Positions 26,459 to 36,078 are shown, counted from the first letter of the stretch. The stretch: 64,000 bases of DNA from Synechococcus sp. CS-1328 (GCF_025128095.1 NZ_JAHLYT010000070.1:22851-86850); one strand, 5' to 3'. Notes: generated by a model not told the origin, from the sequence alone. Numbers and translations: made by a program.

Positions 26459-26472
26459 AGCATCATGATGCT
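26459..26472. promoter_or_regulatory. Perfect 14-bp palindrome at the ArsR gene start
   Basis: AGCATCATGATGCT is a perfect palindrome covering 26459-26472. It overlaps the first possible start codons of the ArsR-type gene; if translation begins at ATG 26489 it lies in the leader and could be the regulator's own operator. It is about 190 bp from the acsF start on the other side. Confidence 0.4.
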
Positions 26473-26488
26473 ACGTCTTCCCAGTTTC

Positions 26489-26884
26489 ATGGCAACAGCA
26501 GAGCGCGTTGAGCAGATGATGGAGATCCGCGCTAAGCTTCGGGCCCAGCCATCGCCGCCTGTTGCGGCCCCCTCCGCGATGGACGCCCTCGCCGAATACT
26601 TCAAGGTCTTCTCCGAACCCAACCGGCTCTCCGTGCTCGACGCCCTGCGCGCCGGACCTCTCAATGTGACGGCCGTGGTGGAGAAGACAGGCCACAGCCA
26701 GGCCCTGGTGTCCAAGCACCTCAAGCTGCTCACGATCGCCGGCGTGGTGCGGCGACGGCCGGAGGGCAGCCTGGTCTTCTACGAGGTGATCGATAAAAGC
26801 GTGTTCAAGTTGCTGGCCCGCGCCGAGAAGTTGATGCTCACGGCGAAGCGCCAGCAGCTCGACGCCCTCGCGGCCATTCTCTGA
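26489..26884 (+). CDS. ArsR/SmtB-family transcriptional regulator
   Basis: A winged-helix DNA-binding protein of 131 residues. The family core is clear: MDALAEYFKVFSEPNRLSVL, then NVTAVVEKTGHSQALVSKHL (recognition helix) and the wing VVRRRPEGSLVFYEV. Metal-site cysteine pairs of ArsR or SmtB are absent (no Cys in the mature frame I read), so a metal sensor role is unlikely. The start may be ATG 26465 or 26489. It is divergent from acsF and followed at 17 bp by the pentapeptide gene. A role in controlling acsF is inferred from position only. Confidence 0.85.
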   Translation: MATAERVEQMMEIRAKLRAQPSPPVAAPSAMDALAEYFKVFSEPNRLSVLDALRAGPLNVTAVVEKTGHSQALVSKHLKLLTIAGVVRRRPEGSLVFYEVIDKSVFKLLARAEKLMLTAKRQQLDALAAIL

Positions 26885-26901
26885 CGGGCTGCCGAGCTGC
26901 T

Positions 26902-27579
26902 GTGTCGTCTCCCTCCTCTGCAGACTTACCTGCCTCGCCAGGTCTGCCCACCGATCTCGAGAGCCTGCGCCAGGCCCTCGCCGCTGGAGATCGGCAGTTC
27001 CCGGGCCTGCAGCTCAGCGATCTCGATGGTGTCGATCTCGACCTCAGCGACTGTGACCTCAGCGGCGGCACCTTCCAGGAAGCCCGCTTCGGCCGCAGCC
27101 GCTGGCAACGGGCCAAGGTGGCCCGCTGCCGTTTCCAGGGGGCCCTGCTGTGGGGAGCGGATCTCTCCGGACTACAGGCCGCGGGGTCCTTCTGGCACGA
27201 TGCGGATCTCTCCGGTGCCCGGCTCCAGAACGCCGACTTCTCCGGGGCCCTGATGCACCGCTGCTGCCTGCGGGGGGTGGTGGCGGCCGCCAGCCACTGG
27301 CGCGACACGCGCCTTGTGGAGGCGGATTTCCGCAGCGGCCTCGACCAGCTCACCGATCTGGGCCGCGCCGATCTGCGGGGCGCCGATCTCAGCTATGCCC
27401 AGCTGCAGGGCGCCCAGCTGCACGGCGCCGACCTGCGCAGCGCCTGCCTCTACGGCGCCAACCTCTCAGGCGCCGATCTGAGCGAAGCCGATCTGAGCGG
27501 CTGCGACCTGCGCGACACATCCATGGCCAGCGCACGCCTCGACAAGGCCGTCCTCAGAGGCACCCTGCTGCCCGACTGA
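26902..27579 (+). CDS. Pentapeptide repeat protein
   Basis: A 225-residue soluble protein starting at GTG 26902. From about residue 38 it is built of A(D/N)LXX repeats (DLDGVDLDLSDCDLSGG; ADLRGADLSYAQLQGAQL; ANLSGADLSEADLSGCDL), which form a right-handed quadrilateral helix. Function is unknown; such proteins are common in cyanobacteria. It follows the ArsR gene by 17 bp and probably shares its transcript. Confidence 0.93.
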   Translation: MSSPSSADLPASPGLPTDLESLRQALAAGDRQFPGLQLSDLDGVDLDLSDCDLSGGTFQEARFGRSRWQRAKVARCRFQGALLWGADLSGLQAAGSFWHDADLSGARLQNADFSGALMHRCCLRGVVAAASHWRDTRLVEADFRSGLDQLTDLGRADLRGADLSYAQLQGAQLHGADLRSACLYGANLSGADLSEADLSGCDLRDTSMASARLDKAVLRGTLLPD

Positions 27580-27679
27580 GCGCCCCCTGATCCCCTCACC
27601 TCAGTAGACCTCGCCGGAGTGAGCTCACCCGATTGACATAGCTTGAGCCGCAGCGATGGGCATCGAGAGCTCCCCTGCC

Positions 27680-29086
27680 ATGAGCGACCACTTCGATCTG
27701 ATCGTGCTCGGTGCCGGCTCCGGCGGCCTGGCCGCCGCCAAACGGGCCGCGTCCTACGGCGCCCGCGTGGCGATCGTGGAAGGGGATCGGGTGGGCGGCA
27801 CCTGCGTGATCCGCGGCTGCGTGCCCAAGAAACTGCTGGTCTACGGCTCCGCCTACCGGCACCTGCTGGCCGATGCGGCCAGCTACGGCTGGTCGACGGG
27901 AGAGGTGCGCCACGACGCCGGCACCCTGCTCGCCAACGTGCGCGCCGAAGTGGATCGGCTCAACCAGTTGCACATCGGCCTGCTCGAGAAGGCGGGGGTG
28001 GAGCTGGTGCGCGGCTGGGGCCACTTCCTCGATGCCCACGGCGTGGCGGTGACGGCAACACCAGCCACATTCCATGAGCAGACCATGGAAGCGGAGTCGG
28101 CCCCCGGCAGCCCGCCCCGGATCCTGCGCGGTGAACGGATCCTGATCGCCGTGGGGGGCCGCCCCACCCGCCCGTTGATCCAGGGGGCCGAGCACTGCTG
28201 GGTGAGCGACGACCTGTTCCTGCTCGAATGGTTGCCGGAGCGGGTCGTGATCGTGGGTGCGGGCTTCATCGCCTGCGAATTCGCCTGCATCCTCAATGGG
28301 CTGGGCGTCCAGGTGACCCAACTGGTGCGCGGTGATCACCTGCTGCGCGGCTTTGATCTGGAGGCCGCCCACGCCGTGCAGGAGGGCATGGAGGCGGGCG
28401 GCATCGACATCCGCTTCGCCCACAGCCCTGCCCAGATCGCAGGAGAGCCGGGGGCCCTGGTGGTGACCACCCAGAGCGGTGAACAAATGGCCTGTGGTGG
28501 GGTGTTGCTGGCCACCGGCCGCCATCCCTATCTCGAGCCTCTCCACCTGGATGCGGCCGGCGTGGCCACAGACAACGGCCGGCGCATTCCAGTGGACAGA
28601 AACCAGACCACCAACGTGCCCCATATCTACGCAGTGGGAGATGCCACCGACGTGATCAACCTCACCCCGGTGGCGGTGGATGAGGGGCGCGCCTTCGCCG
28701 ACTCGGTGTATGGCGGCAAGCCCAGGCAGGTGAACCACGACCTGGTTGCCAGTGCCGTGTTCAGTCAGCCGGAACTGGCCACGGTGGGCCTGAGCGAAGA
28801 GGAGGCGATCGCCCGCTGCGGCCCTGAGGGCCTGCGGGTGCATCGGGCCCGGTTCCGCCCCATGGCCCAGGCCCTGCCCGCTCGCGGCCCGCGGGTGCTG
28901 CTCAAGCTGGTGGTGGAGGCGGCCACCGACAAGGTCCTGGGGGTTCAGATGGTGGGTGAGCACGCCGCCGAGATCATCCAGATGGCCGCCATTGCGATCG
29001 GCATGGGAGCCACCAAGGCGGACTTCGACCGCACCATGGCCCTGCACCCCAGCGTGTCCGAAGAATTCGTGACCATGGCCAGCTGA
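27680..29086 (+). CDS. gor: Glutathione reductase
   Basis: FAD/NADPH disulfide reductase that keeps glutathione reduced. The 468-residue protein has the FAD Rossmann motif (LIVLGAGSGGLAAAK), redox-active Cys42/Cys47 in GGTCVIRGCVPKK, the NADPH motif (VVIVGAGFIACEF) and the C-terminal interface domain ending near His-Pro (TMALHPSVSEEF). ATG 27680 (MSDHFDLIVLG) is preferred over ATG 27656. Trypanothione or mercuric reductases share the fold, but GxGxx(A) and the CVIRGCVPKK form fit cyanobacterial glutathione reductase best. Confidence 0.92.
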   Translation: MSDHFDLIVLGAGSGGLAAAKRAASYGARVAIVEGDRVGGTCVIRGCVPKKLLVYGSAYRHLLADAASYGWSTGEVRHDAGTLLANVRAEVDRLNQLHIGLLEKAGVELVRGWGHFLDAHGVAVTATPATFHEQTMEAESAPGSPPRILRGERILIAVGGRPTRPLIQGAEHCWVSDDLFLLEWLPERVVIVGAGFIACEFACILNGLGVQVTQLVRGDHLLRGFDLEAAHAVQEGMEAGGIDIRFAHSPAQIAGEPGALVVTTQSGEQMACGGVLLATGRHPYLEPLHLDAAGVATDNGRRIPVDRNQTTNVPHIYAVGDATDVINLTPVAVDEGRAFADSVYGGKPRQVNHDLVASAVFSQPELATVGLSEEEAIARCGPEGLRVHRARFRPMAQALPARGPRVLLKLVVEAATDKVLGVQMVGEHAAEIIQMAAIAIGMGATKADFDRTMALHPSVSEEFVTMAS

Positions 29087-29116
29087 CTCCGAGCGTTCTG
29101 ATTGAGACCGTTCGGT

Positions 29117-31951
29117 TTAACGCTGCCCCAGAGCCTTCAACATCTCCCAGGGCCGAAACTGTTGGCCCGAATCTTGATAGCGCAGCAGGCCTTTACGCAG
29201 ATCATCCGCCAGCAGGATGGTCACCGGCGCGACCAGCATCCAGGGCAGCCAGGCGGCAGGGAAGGGGGCCATGGCGAACAACTCCGCCAGGGGCGGCGTC
29301 AGGATCAAGGCGGCGGTGAGGGCCAGCTCTGCCATCACCCCAATCCAGAGCAGGGGATTGTCCCGCCAGGCCGGCAGCGACCAGCCGCTGCTCCGTTCTC
29401 TGCGGCAGGCCAGCAACACGCCCACCTGGGAGAACACGATCAGGCAGAAGGTCACGGCGGAGGCCTGCCGCTGCAACCAGAGCAGGTCGGCCGGGGCGCT
29501 GTGATGCAACAGGGCCGGCGCCAGCTGCCGCAGCGCCGCCAGATCAAAGCCCGCCCCTTGCCACACCAGCAGATAGCCCCCCATGGCCAGCAAGGCTTCG
29601 ATCAAGCCGAGAAACAGGTAGGCCCGCAGCAACAGGGCTCGGCTCAGCAACGGCGTATCCCGCTTCCGGGGTGGTCGGCGCATGCCACCGGCTTCCGGTG
29701 GCTCCGCCCCCAGACCCAGGGCCGGCAGCAGATCGGTGCCCAGATCCACCGCCAGGATCTGCAGCACCGTGAGGGCCGCGGGGATGCGCAGCGCCACCAT
29801 CGCCAGGAACGGCAGGATCTCCGGCACGTTGGAGGCAAGGATGTAGGTGAGAAACTTGCCGATGTTGCTCACCACGGCCCGCCCGTAGCGGATCGCCTCG
29901 ATGATCGTGGCGAAGTTGTCGTCCAGCAGCACGATGTCCGCCGCTTCCCGGGCGACATCGGTGCCATTGCATCCCATCGCCAGGCCCACATCGGCGGCCC
30001 GCAGGGCCGGGGCATCGTTGACACCATCGCCGGTCACGGCCACCACCTCGCCGAGGGCGCGATAGGCCTGCACCAGCCGTAGCTTCTGCTCCGGAGCCAT
30101 CCGGGCAAACACCAGACGGGTGCGGTATTTGAGCAGCTGGCGCAGCTGCACATCACTGATCCGGGCCAGCGCGTCACCCTCGATCACCCGCACCGGATCC
30201 GCCTGACTGACGGCACTGGGCTCGAGCAGGCCGATCTGCTGGGCGATGGCCTGGGCGGTCACGCCGTAGTCGCCCGTCACCATGGTGACCTTGATGCCGG
30301 CCTCGCGGCAGCGCCGGATGGCCTCGGGAACCTCCGGCCGTGGGGGGTCGTACAACCCCAGCAACCCCACGAACACCTGCTGCTGCTCCAGCGCCTCACT
30401 GGCCTCCGTGCCGGACTCGACGCCTTCCGGCAGCAGCCGTATCGCCACGGCGATCACCCGGTAACCCTGGCTCGCCAGCAGGTCATTGGCCTCACGGATG
30501 CGGCGCCGATCAGGCTCCAGCAAGGGGGTCGGACCCGCCGCGGCCATGCCCGACACGCAGTGGTCCAGCACTTCCAGCGGCGCCCCCTTGGTGATGACCA
30601 GAGCCTGAGACTCCAGCCAGCCCCAGCCCTCTCCACTGGACTGCCAGCCCGGGCCCGCCTCGACCACCACGCTCATGCGACGGCGGTGCGAATCAAACGG
30701 AATCTCCTGGCGGCGGGGATGGCGCTGGGGCAACTGCTCGGGGTTCAGTCCGGCCGCATCGGCCGCCACCAGCAGGGCCGCCTCGGTGGGATCGCCCACC
30801 ACATGTCGGGCCGGGGCCAGCTCGAGATGGGCGTTGGAACACAGGCACGACCAGACCAGAAGCCAGTTGTGCAGCAGCGGATCCGGGTCGGGCAGCCAGG
30901 TGTCCTGCACCGCCATGCGATTGCAGGTGAGGGTGCCGGTCTTGTCGCTGCAGATCACGCTCACCGAGCCGAGCGTTTCGATCGCCGACAGACGCCGCAC
31001 CAACGCGTTGCGCTGGGCCATGCGGCGCACGTTCAGGGCCAGGGCGAGGGTGACGCTGGGGAGCAGTCCCTCCGGCACATTCGCCACCAGGATCCCCACG
31101 GCGAACACCAGACCCTCCAACGGCCCCATACCGACAAACACCAGGCTGAGACCGAACACGATCAGCCCCATCGAGACTGCGATCGTGGTGATCACCCGAA
31201 CGATGCGGGCCACCTGCCGTTCGAGAGTGCTGGGGCTGCGTTCGGTGCTGGCCGTGAGGTGGGCCACCTGTCCAAACTCGGTCTCGGCGCCGGTGGCATA
31301 GACCACGGCGATGCCACGGCCGGCGGTCACGGTGGTGCCGGCCAGCACCAGATTGGAGCGCTCGCGCGTGGGGATCGGATGGTCACTGCGCTCCGGCGGC
31401 AGCGTTTCGGCCTGACGGGCCACCGGCAGGGATTCGCCGGTCAGAACCGACACATCCAGGTAGAGCCGGATCGATTCGAGCAGGCGCCCATCCGCCGGCA
31501 CCTGATCCCCTTCCTCCAGGGCGACCCGATCGCCCGGAACGAGCTGATCGGCCTGGCAGGTCTGCAGCTGACCATCGCGCCACACCTGCACCTGGCGGGG
31601 CAGGGCACGGGTCAGGGCGGCCAGGGTGCGTTCAGCCTGGAATTCCTGCCAGAAGGAAAACGCTCCGTTGATCAGCACCACGGCCCAGATCGCCCAGCCG
31701 AGGGCCGGGGTCCCCGCAACAAAGGCCAGGCCTCCGGCGATCCAGAGCAACAGGGCCATGAAATGCACCAGCTGATCCACGAACCGCAGCCAGAGGGAGC
31801 GGCGATGCAGGGCAGGCAGGCTGTTGGGCCCGAAACGCTCCAGCCGCCGCAGGGCCTCAGCGCTGCTCAGCCCCGTCGGGGTGGTCTGCAGCGCGTCGCA
31901 CACCTCGTTCTGCGGGAGCGACCAGATCGGCTGGGCGGCGGAGAGCAGCAC
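29117..31951 (-). CDS. P2-type cation-transporting ATPase
   Basis: A 944-residue membrane pump. Visible are the N-terminal cation ATPase domain, the actuator TGES motif (SVLTGESLPVARQ), the VPEGLLP stretch of helix 4, phosphorylation site DKTGTLT, and the hinge VTGDGVNDAPALRAADVG; about ten helices with the last group at the C-terminus. VANVPEGLL is typical for the P2 group (Ca2+, Na+ or K+). There is no metal-binding heavy-metal domain. The substrate is undecided; PacL-like Ca2+ or a Na+ pump are candidates. It faces the glutathione reductase gene (convergent). Confidence 0.92.
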   Translation of the reverse strand: MLLSAAQPIWSLPQNEVCDALQTTPTGLSSAEALRRLERFGPNSLPALHRRSLWLRFVDQLVHFMALLLWIAGGLAFVAGTPALGWAIWAVVLINGAFSFWQEFQAERTLAALTRALPRQVQVWRDGQLQTCQADQLVPGDRVALEEGDQVPADGRLLESIRLYLDVSVLTGESLPVARQAETLPPERSDHPIPTRERSNLVLAGTTVTAGRGIAVVYATGAETEFGQVAHLTASTERSPSTLERQVARIVRVITTIAVSMGLIVFGLSLVFVGMGPLEGLVFAVGILVANVPEGLLPSVTLALALNVRRMAQRNALVRRLSAIETLGSVSVICSDKTGTLTCNRMAVQDTWLPDPDPLLHNWLLVWSCLCSNAHLELAPARHVVGDPTEAALLVAADAAGLNPEQLPQRHPRRQEIPFDSHRRRMSVVVEAGPGWQSSGEGWGWLESQALVITKGAPLEVLDHCVSGMAAAGPTPLLEPDRRRIREANDLLASQGYRVIAVAIRLLPEGVESGTEASEALEQQQVFVGLLGLYDPPRPEVPEAIRRCREAGIKVTMVTGDYGVTAQAIAQQIGLLEPSAVSQADPVRVIEGDALARISDVQLRQLLKYRTRLVFARMAPEQKLRLVQAYRALGEVVAVTGDGVNDAPALRAADVGLAMGCNGTDVAREAADIVLLDDNFATIIEAIRYGRAVVSNIGKFLTYILASNVPEILPFLAMVALRIPAALTVLQILAVDLGTDLLPALGLGAEPPEAGGMRRPPRKRDTPLLSRALLLRAYLFLGLIEALLAMGGYLLVWQGAGFDLAALRQLAPALLHHSAPADLLWLQRQASAVTFCLIVFSQVGVLLACRRERSSGWSLPAWRDNPLLWIGVMAELALTAALILTPPLAELFAMAPFPAAWLPWMLVAPVTILLADDLRKGLLRYQDSGQQFRPWEMLKALGQR

Positions 31952-32042
31952 GAAGCCTGAGCGGGAGGGTGATCCAAGAGTGGATCGCCAGACTCACGGC
32001 GTCAGTGGTTTCGGGCAGGGCGTTCGGGCCGCTCATTCTCCG

Positions 32043-32060
32043 AACCGTTGTCGAACGGTT
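32043..32060. repeat. Inverted repeat upstream of the P-type ATPase gene
   Basis: AACCGTT and AACGGTT flank GTCG as a perfect 7-bp inverted repeat (32043-32049, 32054-32060), with further pairing outside apart from one base. It lies in the 166-bp spacer between the unknown minus-strand gene and the ATPase start. Without a T run it is more likely an operator or structured leader than a terminator. Confidence 0.45.
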
Positions 32061-32117
32061 GCGGAAGCTGTCTCGGATAGCGATCACGGACAGCGCTCTC
32101 GCAGCAGAAGAAGACGC

Positions 32118-32516
32118 TCAGGAGACGTCGATGCCCCAGGCCTGGCGGATCGCTGGATTGGTGAGTTCCCAGGCGTGCTCGGTGGGAACCACGGCGGCCC
32201 GATGTCGAGCCGGCTGAAGCTCGCGACGCTCCATCTCAGCGTGCAGCAGGCTGATGAAGCGTTCACTCTCCTGGCGCAGCACGGCCACATGAGCGGCACC
32301 GCCGGCCGCCGCGCGCATCTCTGGCTTGCTGGCACAGAGATCGAGACCCTGCAGATGCTCCTCCAACCAGACCCACTCGTAATGCAGCATCGAATCGCTG
32401 CAATCCTGCAGTTGCCGTTCATAGGCGCGCAGATGCCCCTCCAGTTGGGCCGGCGGCGTGGCTGGAGAGGGCGCCTTTGCGTTGAGGCGCTGCATGATCT
32501 CGCGCAGATGGCTCAT
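32118..32516 (-). CDS. Hypothetical soluble protein
   Basis: A 132-residue predominantly helical protein (MSHLREIMQRLNAK, AQLEGHLRAYERQLQDC, HYEWVWLEEHLQGLDLC). No family is recognised. Codon use is like the neighbours and there is no signal peptide or membrane helix. It could be cotranscribed with the ATPase gene downstream. The ATG at 32516 is the first start. Confidence 0.6.
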   Translation of the reverse strand: MSHLREIMQRLNAKAPSPATPPAQLEGHLRAYERQLQDCSDSMLHYEWVWLEEHLQGLDLCASKPEMRAAAGGAAHVAVLRQESERFISLLHAEMERRELQPARHRAAVVPTEHAWELTNPAIRQAWGIDVS

Positions 32517-32669
32517 GCCTGGGCTGCAGACGGAACAATCGGATTGCTGGGAGGGTAGGAGCAGCAGCCGGGCCAGCGAACCAACCGATGCCGTGCCGTT
32601 ACTGAAGCCGTGACCGACTCAAGCCGGTCCTGACTGACATCCCTTCCTGACTGACTCCCACGACCCGGC

Positions 32670-33533
32670 CTAACCCAGCAGATCCTTGCGGATCTGGTGG
32701 ATGCGGCTGAGCAGCTCGGCGCGCTTCTGCTGACGCAGGGCGTTGCGGGCCAGAAAATTGAGCAACGCCACCAGACCGACCAGCTCCAGCAGGCCACCGA
32801 TCAAAGGCAACTCGTCGATCGCCTGCAAGGTGGCGCCCGTGAGTTTGAGCGCCACACCTGCCGCCACGGCCAGCAGCAGCAGCCGCGCCACCGGCAGCAG
32901 ATCCGCGAAGGACTTCAGCTGGGTTGCTCCGAGCTTGCGCAGCAGCTGATTGAGAAACTGAAGCGGCAACCGCAGGGCCTCTGCTGCAGAGGTCTCGGCC
33001 GCTGCCCTGGCAGGCTGCGGTGGGCGCGGGGCCAGGGGCGCAGGCTCGGCCACCGGGATCAAAGGGTTCAGGGCCTGCAGCACGGGTTTGTCGCGGAGAT
33101 CCTCCAGGACGGGGGCTGCGGGGGGGCTCGCCACCGAGACAACCTTCGCAGGCATGACATCAAAGTGGATGTCGCCAGCTCTGGCAGCTTCGGGCGCTGA
33201 CGCGATGACCGGTTCCGACGTCACGGTGGATTCCGTGGCGGCAACTGGTTCGGACGCCGCAACAGGATTCTCGATAGGCGGAGACTTCGGCTCAGAACCA
33301 GACTCCAGCTCAGCGACAGGCTCCGGCATCGGCTCAGCCGAAGGCACCGGCTCAGCCGCAGCCCCTGGCGCCTCCACTGATGGCTGCAACATCTCGGGCT
33401 CAGGGGGAGCTGGCTGCGCTGGCTCGACCGCCTCGGCAGTCGGCTCAAACGCGGCTGGCTGCGCTTCAGCGGGCTGGGCTTCAACCAGTTGCGCTTCGGC
33501 GGGACCACCAGCTGGGGACTCGTTCTCCGGCAT
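32670..33533 (-). CDS. CAAD/CURT1-type thylakoid membrane protein with long Pro/Glu-rich tail
   Basis: The C-terminal 90 residues have the CAAD domain: two hydrophobic helices ([38 protein letters not shown]) followed by a helix RAELLSRIHQIRKDLLG. CAAD proteins include CurT, which shapes thylakoid membranes. The first 170-180 residues are a disordered Pro/Ala/Glu/Ser tail with repeated PxEP and SEPV stretches, much longer than in typical CurT. ATG 33533 (MPENESPAGG) is favoured; ATG at 33602 or 33590 are alternatives. It follows cysK on the same strand. Confidence 0.85.
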   Translation of the reverse strand: MPENESPAGGPAEAQLVEAQPAEAQPAAFEPTAEAVEPAQPAPPEPEMLQPSVEAPGAAAEPVPSAEPMPEPVAELESGSEPKSPPIENPVAASEPVAATESTVTSEPVIASAPEAARAGDIHFDVMPAKVVSVASPPAAPVLEDLRDKPVLQALNPLIPVAEPAPLAPRPPQPARAAAETSAAEALRLPLQFLNQLLRKLGATQLKSFADLLPVARLLLLAVAAGVALKLTGATLQAIDELPLIGGLLELVGLVALLNFLARNALRQQKRAELLSRIHQIRKDLLG

Positions 33534-33611
33534 CGGACCTTCGGCTGCGACGGATGCTCCTCTTATACAGGGCCTCTGTGCACCCTTCATCGGTGACAAC
33601 ACGGGACCAGG

Positions 33612-34589
33612 TCAGACCGCCAGGCCCCGCTCGTTGAACACACCTTCAAACAGGGCCGAACTGAGATAGCGCTCACCGGAATCGGGAAGCACCACCACGA
33701 TCGTCTTGCCGGCGAACGCCTCCTCCCGCGCCAGCCGCAAGGCTGCAACGGTGGCCGCTCCGCAGGAAATGCCGGCCAGGATGCCTTCCTCGCTCATCAG
33801 ACGGCGCGCCATATCGATCGCATCGTCGTCGCTCACCGTTTCGACGCGATCGACCAGATCCAGATCCAGGTTGTCAGGAAGGAAACCGGCCCCGATGCCC
33901 TGGATCTTGTGGGATCCAGGCTGCAACGGCAGGTTGGCCTTGGTCTGGCTGATCACCGGACTGTTGACCGGCTCCACCGCCACCGAGACCAAGGGCTGGC
34001 CCAGGGTTGTCTTGATGTAACGGCTCACGCCGCTGATCGTGCCGCCGGTGCCGACCCCCGCCACCAGAACGTCCACCTGGCCAGCGGCGTCGTTCCAGAT
34101 TTCGGGGCCGGTGGTGTCGTGGTGAATCTGGGGATTGGCGGGATTGCTGAACTGCTGCAGCAGCACATAGCGATCCGGATCAGTTTCGGCCAGCTCCTTG
34201 GCAGCACCGATCGCCCCGCCCATGCCGAGCCGCCCCTCGGTGAGCATCAACTTGGCGCCATAGGCCGTGAGCAGCTTGCGCCGCTCCAGGCTCATCGTGT
34301 CCGGCATGGTGAGGGTCAGGGGAATGCCACGCGAGGCCGCCACAAAAGCCAGGGCGATGCCGGTGTTGCCGCTGGTGGGTTCGATCAGCTCCTTGCCCTG
34401 ACCCAGCAGACCGGCCTGTTCGGCCTGCCAGATCATGGCCGCACCGATGCGGCACTTCACCGAATAGGCGGGATTACGCCCCTCAATCTTGGCGAGAACC
34501 CTCGCCCCGCAACCGGCCGTGACCCGGTTGAGCTGCACCATCGGGGTGTTGCCGATGCTGAGGCTGTTGTCGGTATAGATCGGGCTCAT
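33612..34589 (-). CDS. cysK: Cysteine synthase A (O-acetylserine sulfhydrylase)
   Basis: PLP enzyme that makes cysteine from O-acetylserine and sulfide. The 325-residue protein has the PLP lysine Lys45 ([11 protein letters not shown]), the substrate loop TSGNTGIAL, the phosphate-binding GVGTGGTI loop and the C-terminal active-site region ([23 protein letters not shown]). Start ATG 34589. Nothing unusual; the CAAD gene follows downstream. Confidence 0.96.
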   Translation of the reverse strand: MSPIYTDNSLSIGNTPMVQLNRVTAGCGARVLAKIEGRNPAYSVKCRIGAAMIWQAEQAGLLGQGKELIEPTSGNTGIALAFVAASRGIPLTLTMPDTMSLERRKLLTAYGAKLMLTEGRLGMGGAIGAAKELAETDPDRYVLLQQFSNPANPQIHHDTTGPEIWNDAAGQVDVLVAGVGTGGTISGVSRYIKTTLGQPLVSVAVEPVNSPVISQTKANLPLQPGSHKIQGIGAGFLPDNLDLDLVDRVETVSDDDAIDMARRLMSEEGILAGISCGAATVAALRLAREEAFAGKTIVVVLPDSGERYLSSALFEGVFNERGLAV

Positions 34590-34825
34590 CCGCCGGTTCC
34601 AAATCCGCTGGCACCCTAGGCAGCCCCATTTCAGATGCCTTGATCAGGTCGAAAGACCGATGCGATCAGGCGAACCAACCGGAGCCCGATCCCTAAGGTT
34701 CCCGACACTACGGCGGCCTGTATCGGGCAAGCGTCAGACGCTGTGCATGCGGAGTGCCTTCGGACCATTTCCCTTGTCATCAACTCCATGTCGCCTCCCG
34801 CTGCGCCGGCGTTCTCGCCGCCGGC

Positions 34826-35104
34826 AGTGTTCAACCGGAGGAGCACAACGCCATCGGCAGCTGCCAGGCGATCATGTTCGACCTCACCGATGTGTCCCAT
34901 CTGGGGGTCACCGCGGCCCTTGCGGTCGAGAACGCGGCGGCGGAAGCCCTGGAGAAAGGCCGGCAGGTGTACGTGGTGGTGGGGGCCAACGGCACCACCC
35001 GCAAGCGCCTTGAGAGCCTGGGTCTCTACGCCAAGCTGCCGGCTGATCACCTCGAGATCAGTCGCCATGAGGCGCCTGAGCGGGCGGGTGCAAGCCTGGT
35101 CTGA
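34826..35104 (+). pseudogene. Remnant of a SulP-type transporter, C-terminal STAS end
   Basis: The frame carries the C-terminal half of a STAS domain like that of SulP anion transporters: QAIMFDLTDVSHLGVTAALA, then KGRQVYVVVGANGTTRKRLE and a typical tail (LPADHLEISRHEA). Its membrane part and the first half of the domain are missing; upstream sequence has no homology. I read it as a decayed gene, since no functional start is visible. A free-standing STAS regulator is possible but less likely because the first STAS strand is gone. Confidence 0.65.
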
Positions 35105-35131
35105 GCCCCGTCTGGTTCTGCAGGGCTTGGC

Positions 35132-35851
35132 TCAGCCGGGTTCTGCAGGGTTCAGTCCATGGGCCTCGCCATCGGCGGGTTCGAGGATCCCCAGCTCCTC
35201 CCGCCAATCGGCCACTGAGCTGTGCCAGCCCTGCTCCCAGCGGGCCACGGCCAGGCAGCTGGCCTGCCGAGCCATCGCCATGCCGTGCGCCACAGCTGCG
35301 CTCAGTCGCGGCAGGCGCTCGGTCTGGAAGCGGAAGGTCGCCAGTTGTCCGGCCGTGGTGAGCAGCACGTAGGCGGGAAAGCCGATCTGACAGGCGGTGA
35401 TCGTCAACACCCCACTTTCCCCTTCGGGAGCTGTGCCGAATCCGCTCACCACATGGTGAATGTCATGGGTGGTAGCGATCCGCTGGGTCAACCAGAGGGC
35501 CTGCGACTCGATCGACCTGGGGCGGAAGAATTCAGGGTCGTAGTTGAGCTGGCGGATCAACTGGGCGTAGCTCCGGCCGAGGCTTCCCTCTGGCAGCTGG
35601 ATCAGCTGATCCAGGTCCGGCTGCAGGGGCGGGTAACGGCCATCCATCATCTCGGCGCCGCCAGGCAGGCCGCGAAAGCGGCCGATGCAGGCTTCCATCT
35701 GCGGCGTGTCGAGCATGTTGTCGACCAGATCCGCCACCGAACCCAGATCGCCACCACTGCGGCCGATCGCCGCAAGCAATTTGAGGTTGTTGGCAGCCCT
35801 GAGCAGTTCGCCGAATCGAGACATCTCTGGAAGCGCGCCTTCCTCCAGCAT
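35132..35851 (-). CDS. COQ4-family protein
   Basis: A 239-residue protein with the COQ4 zinc motif HDIHH followed by eleven residues and Glu (HDxxHx11E; HDIHHVVSGFGTAPEGE), and WLTQRIATTHD before it. COQ4 proteins take part in quinone synthesis in other organisms; the cyanobacterial role is undetermined, perhaps linked to plastoquinone-like compounds. The start at 35851 has an AGGAGGGG site two bases away; ATG 35824 is an alternative. It is flanked on both sides by transporter relics on the opposite strand. Confidence 0.8.
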   Translation of the reverse strand: MLEEGALPEMSRFGELLRAANNLKLLAAIGRSGGDLGSVADLVDNMLDTPQMEACIGRFRGLPGGAEMMDGRYPPLQPDLDQLIQLPEGSLGRSYAQLIRQLNYDPEFFRPRSIESQALWLTQRIATTHDIHHVVSGFGTAPEGESGVLTITACQIGFPAYVLLTTAGQLATFRFQTERLPRLSAAVAHGMAMARQASCLAVARWEQGWHSSVADWREELGILEPADGEAHGLNPAEPG

Positions 35852-35887
35852 CGCCCCTCCTCTGGCAACGCTGATAGGTTGCAGCCA

Positions 35888-36037
35888 TGGGCCTACACCG
35901 TGCGGGGTCAGCTGTTCTTCGTGAGCAGCATCGATGTCCGCCAGGGCGTCGATGTGCACGAGCACCTGGCCCGGGTCAGCATCGACATGGCGGCAGAGGC
36001 CGGTGGACGGGGCGAAGACCTGGCTGGAGCCCACTGA
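35888..36037 (+). pseudogene. Remnant of a SulP-type transporter, STAS first half
   Basis: Reads WAYTVRGQLFFVSSIDVRQG, then VDVHEHLARVSIDM, which matches the first part of STAS domains in SulP transporters (Y-x-V-x-G-Q-L-F-F, then I-D-M-S). After IDM the match is lost in a frame shift and a stop follows at 36037. The fragment has no start of its own. It is on the plus strand between the COQ4-type gene and phoR. Confidence 0.65.
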
Positions 36038-36078
36038 TGCCCTCGGCAGCCCGATTGTCTTTGCAGCCTGATGGTCTC

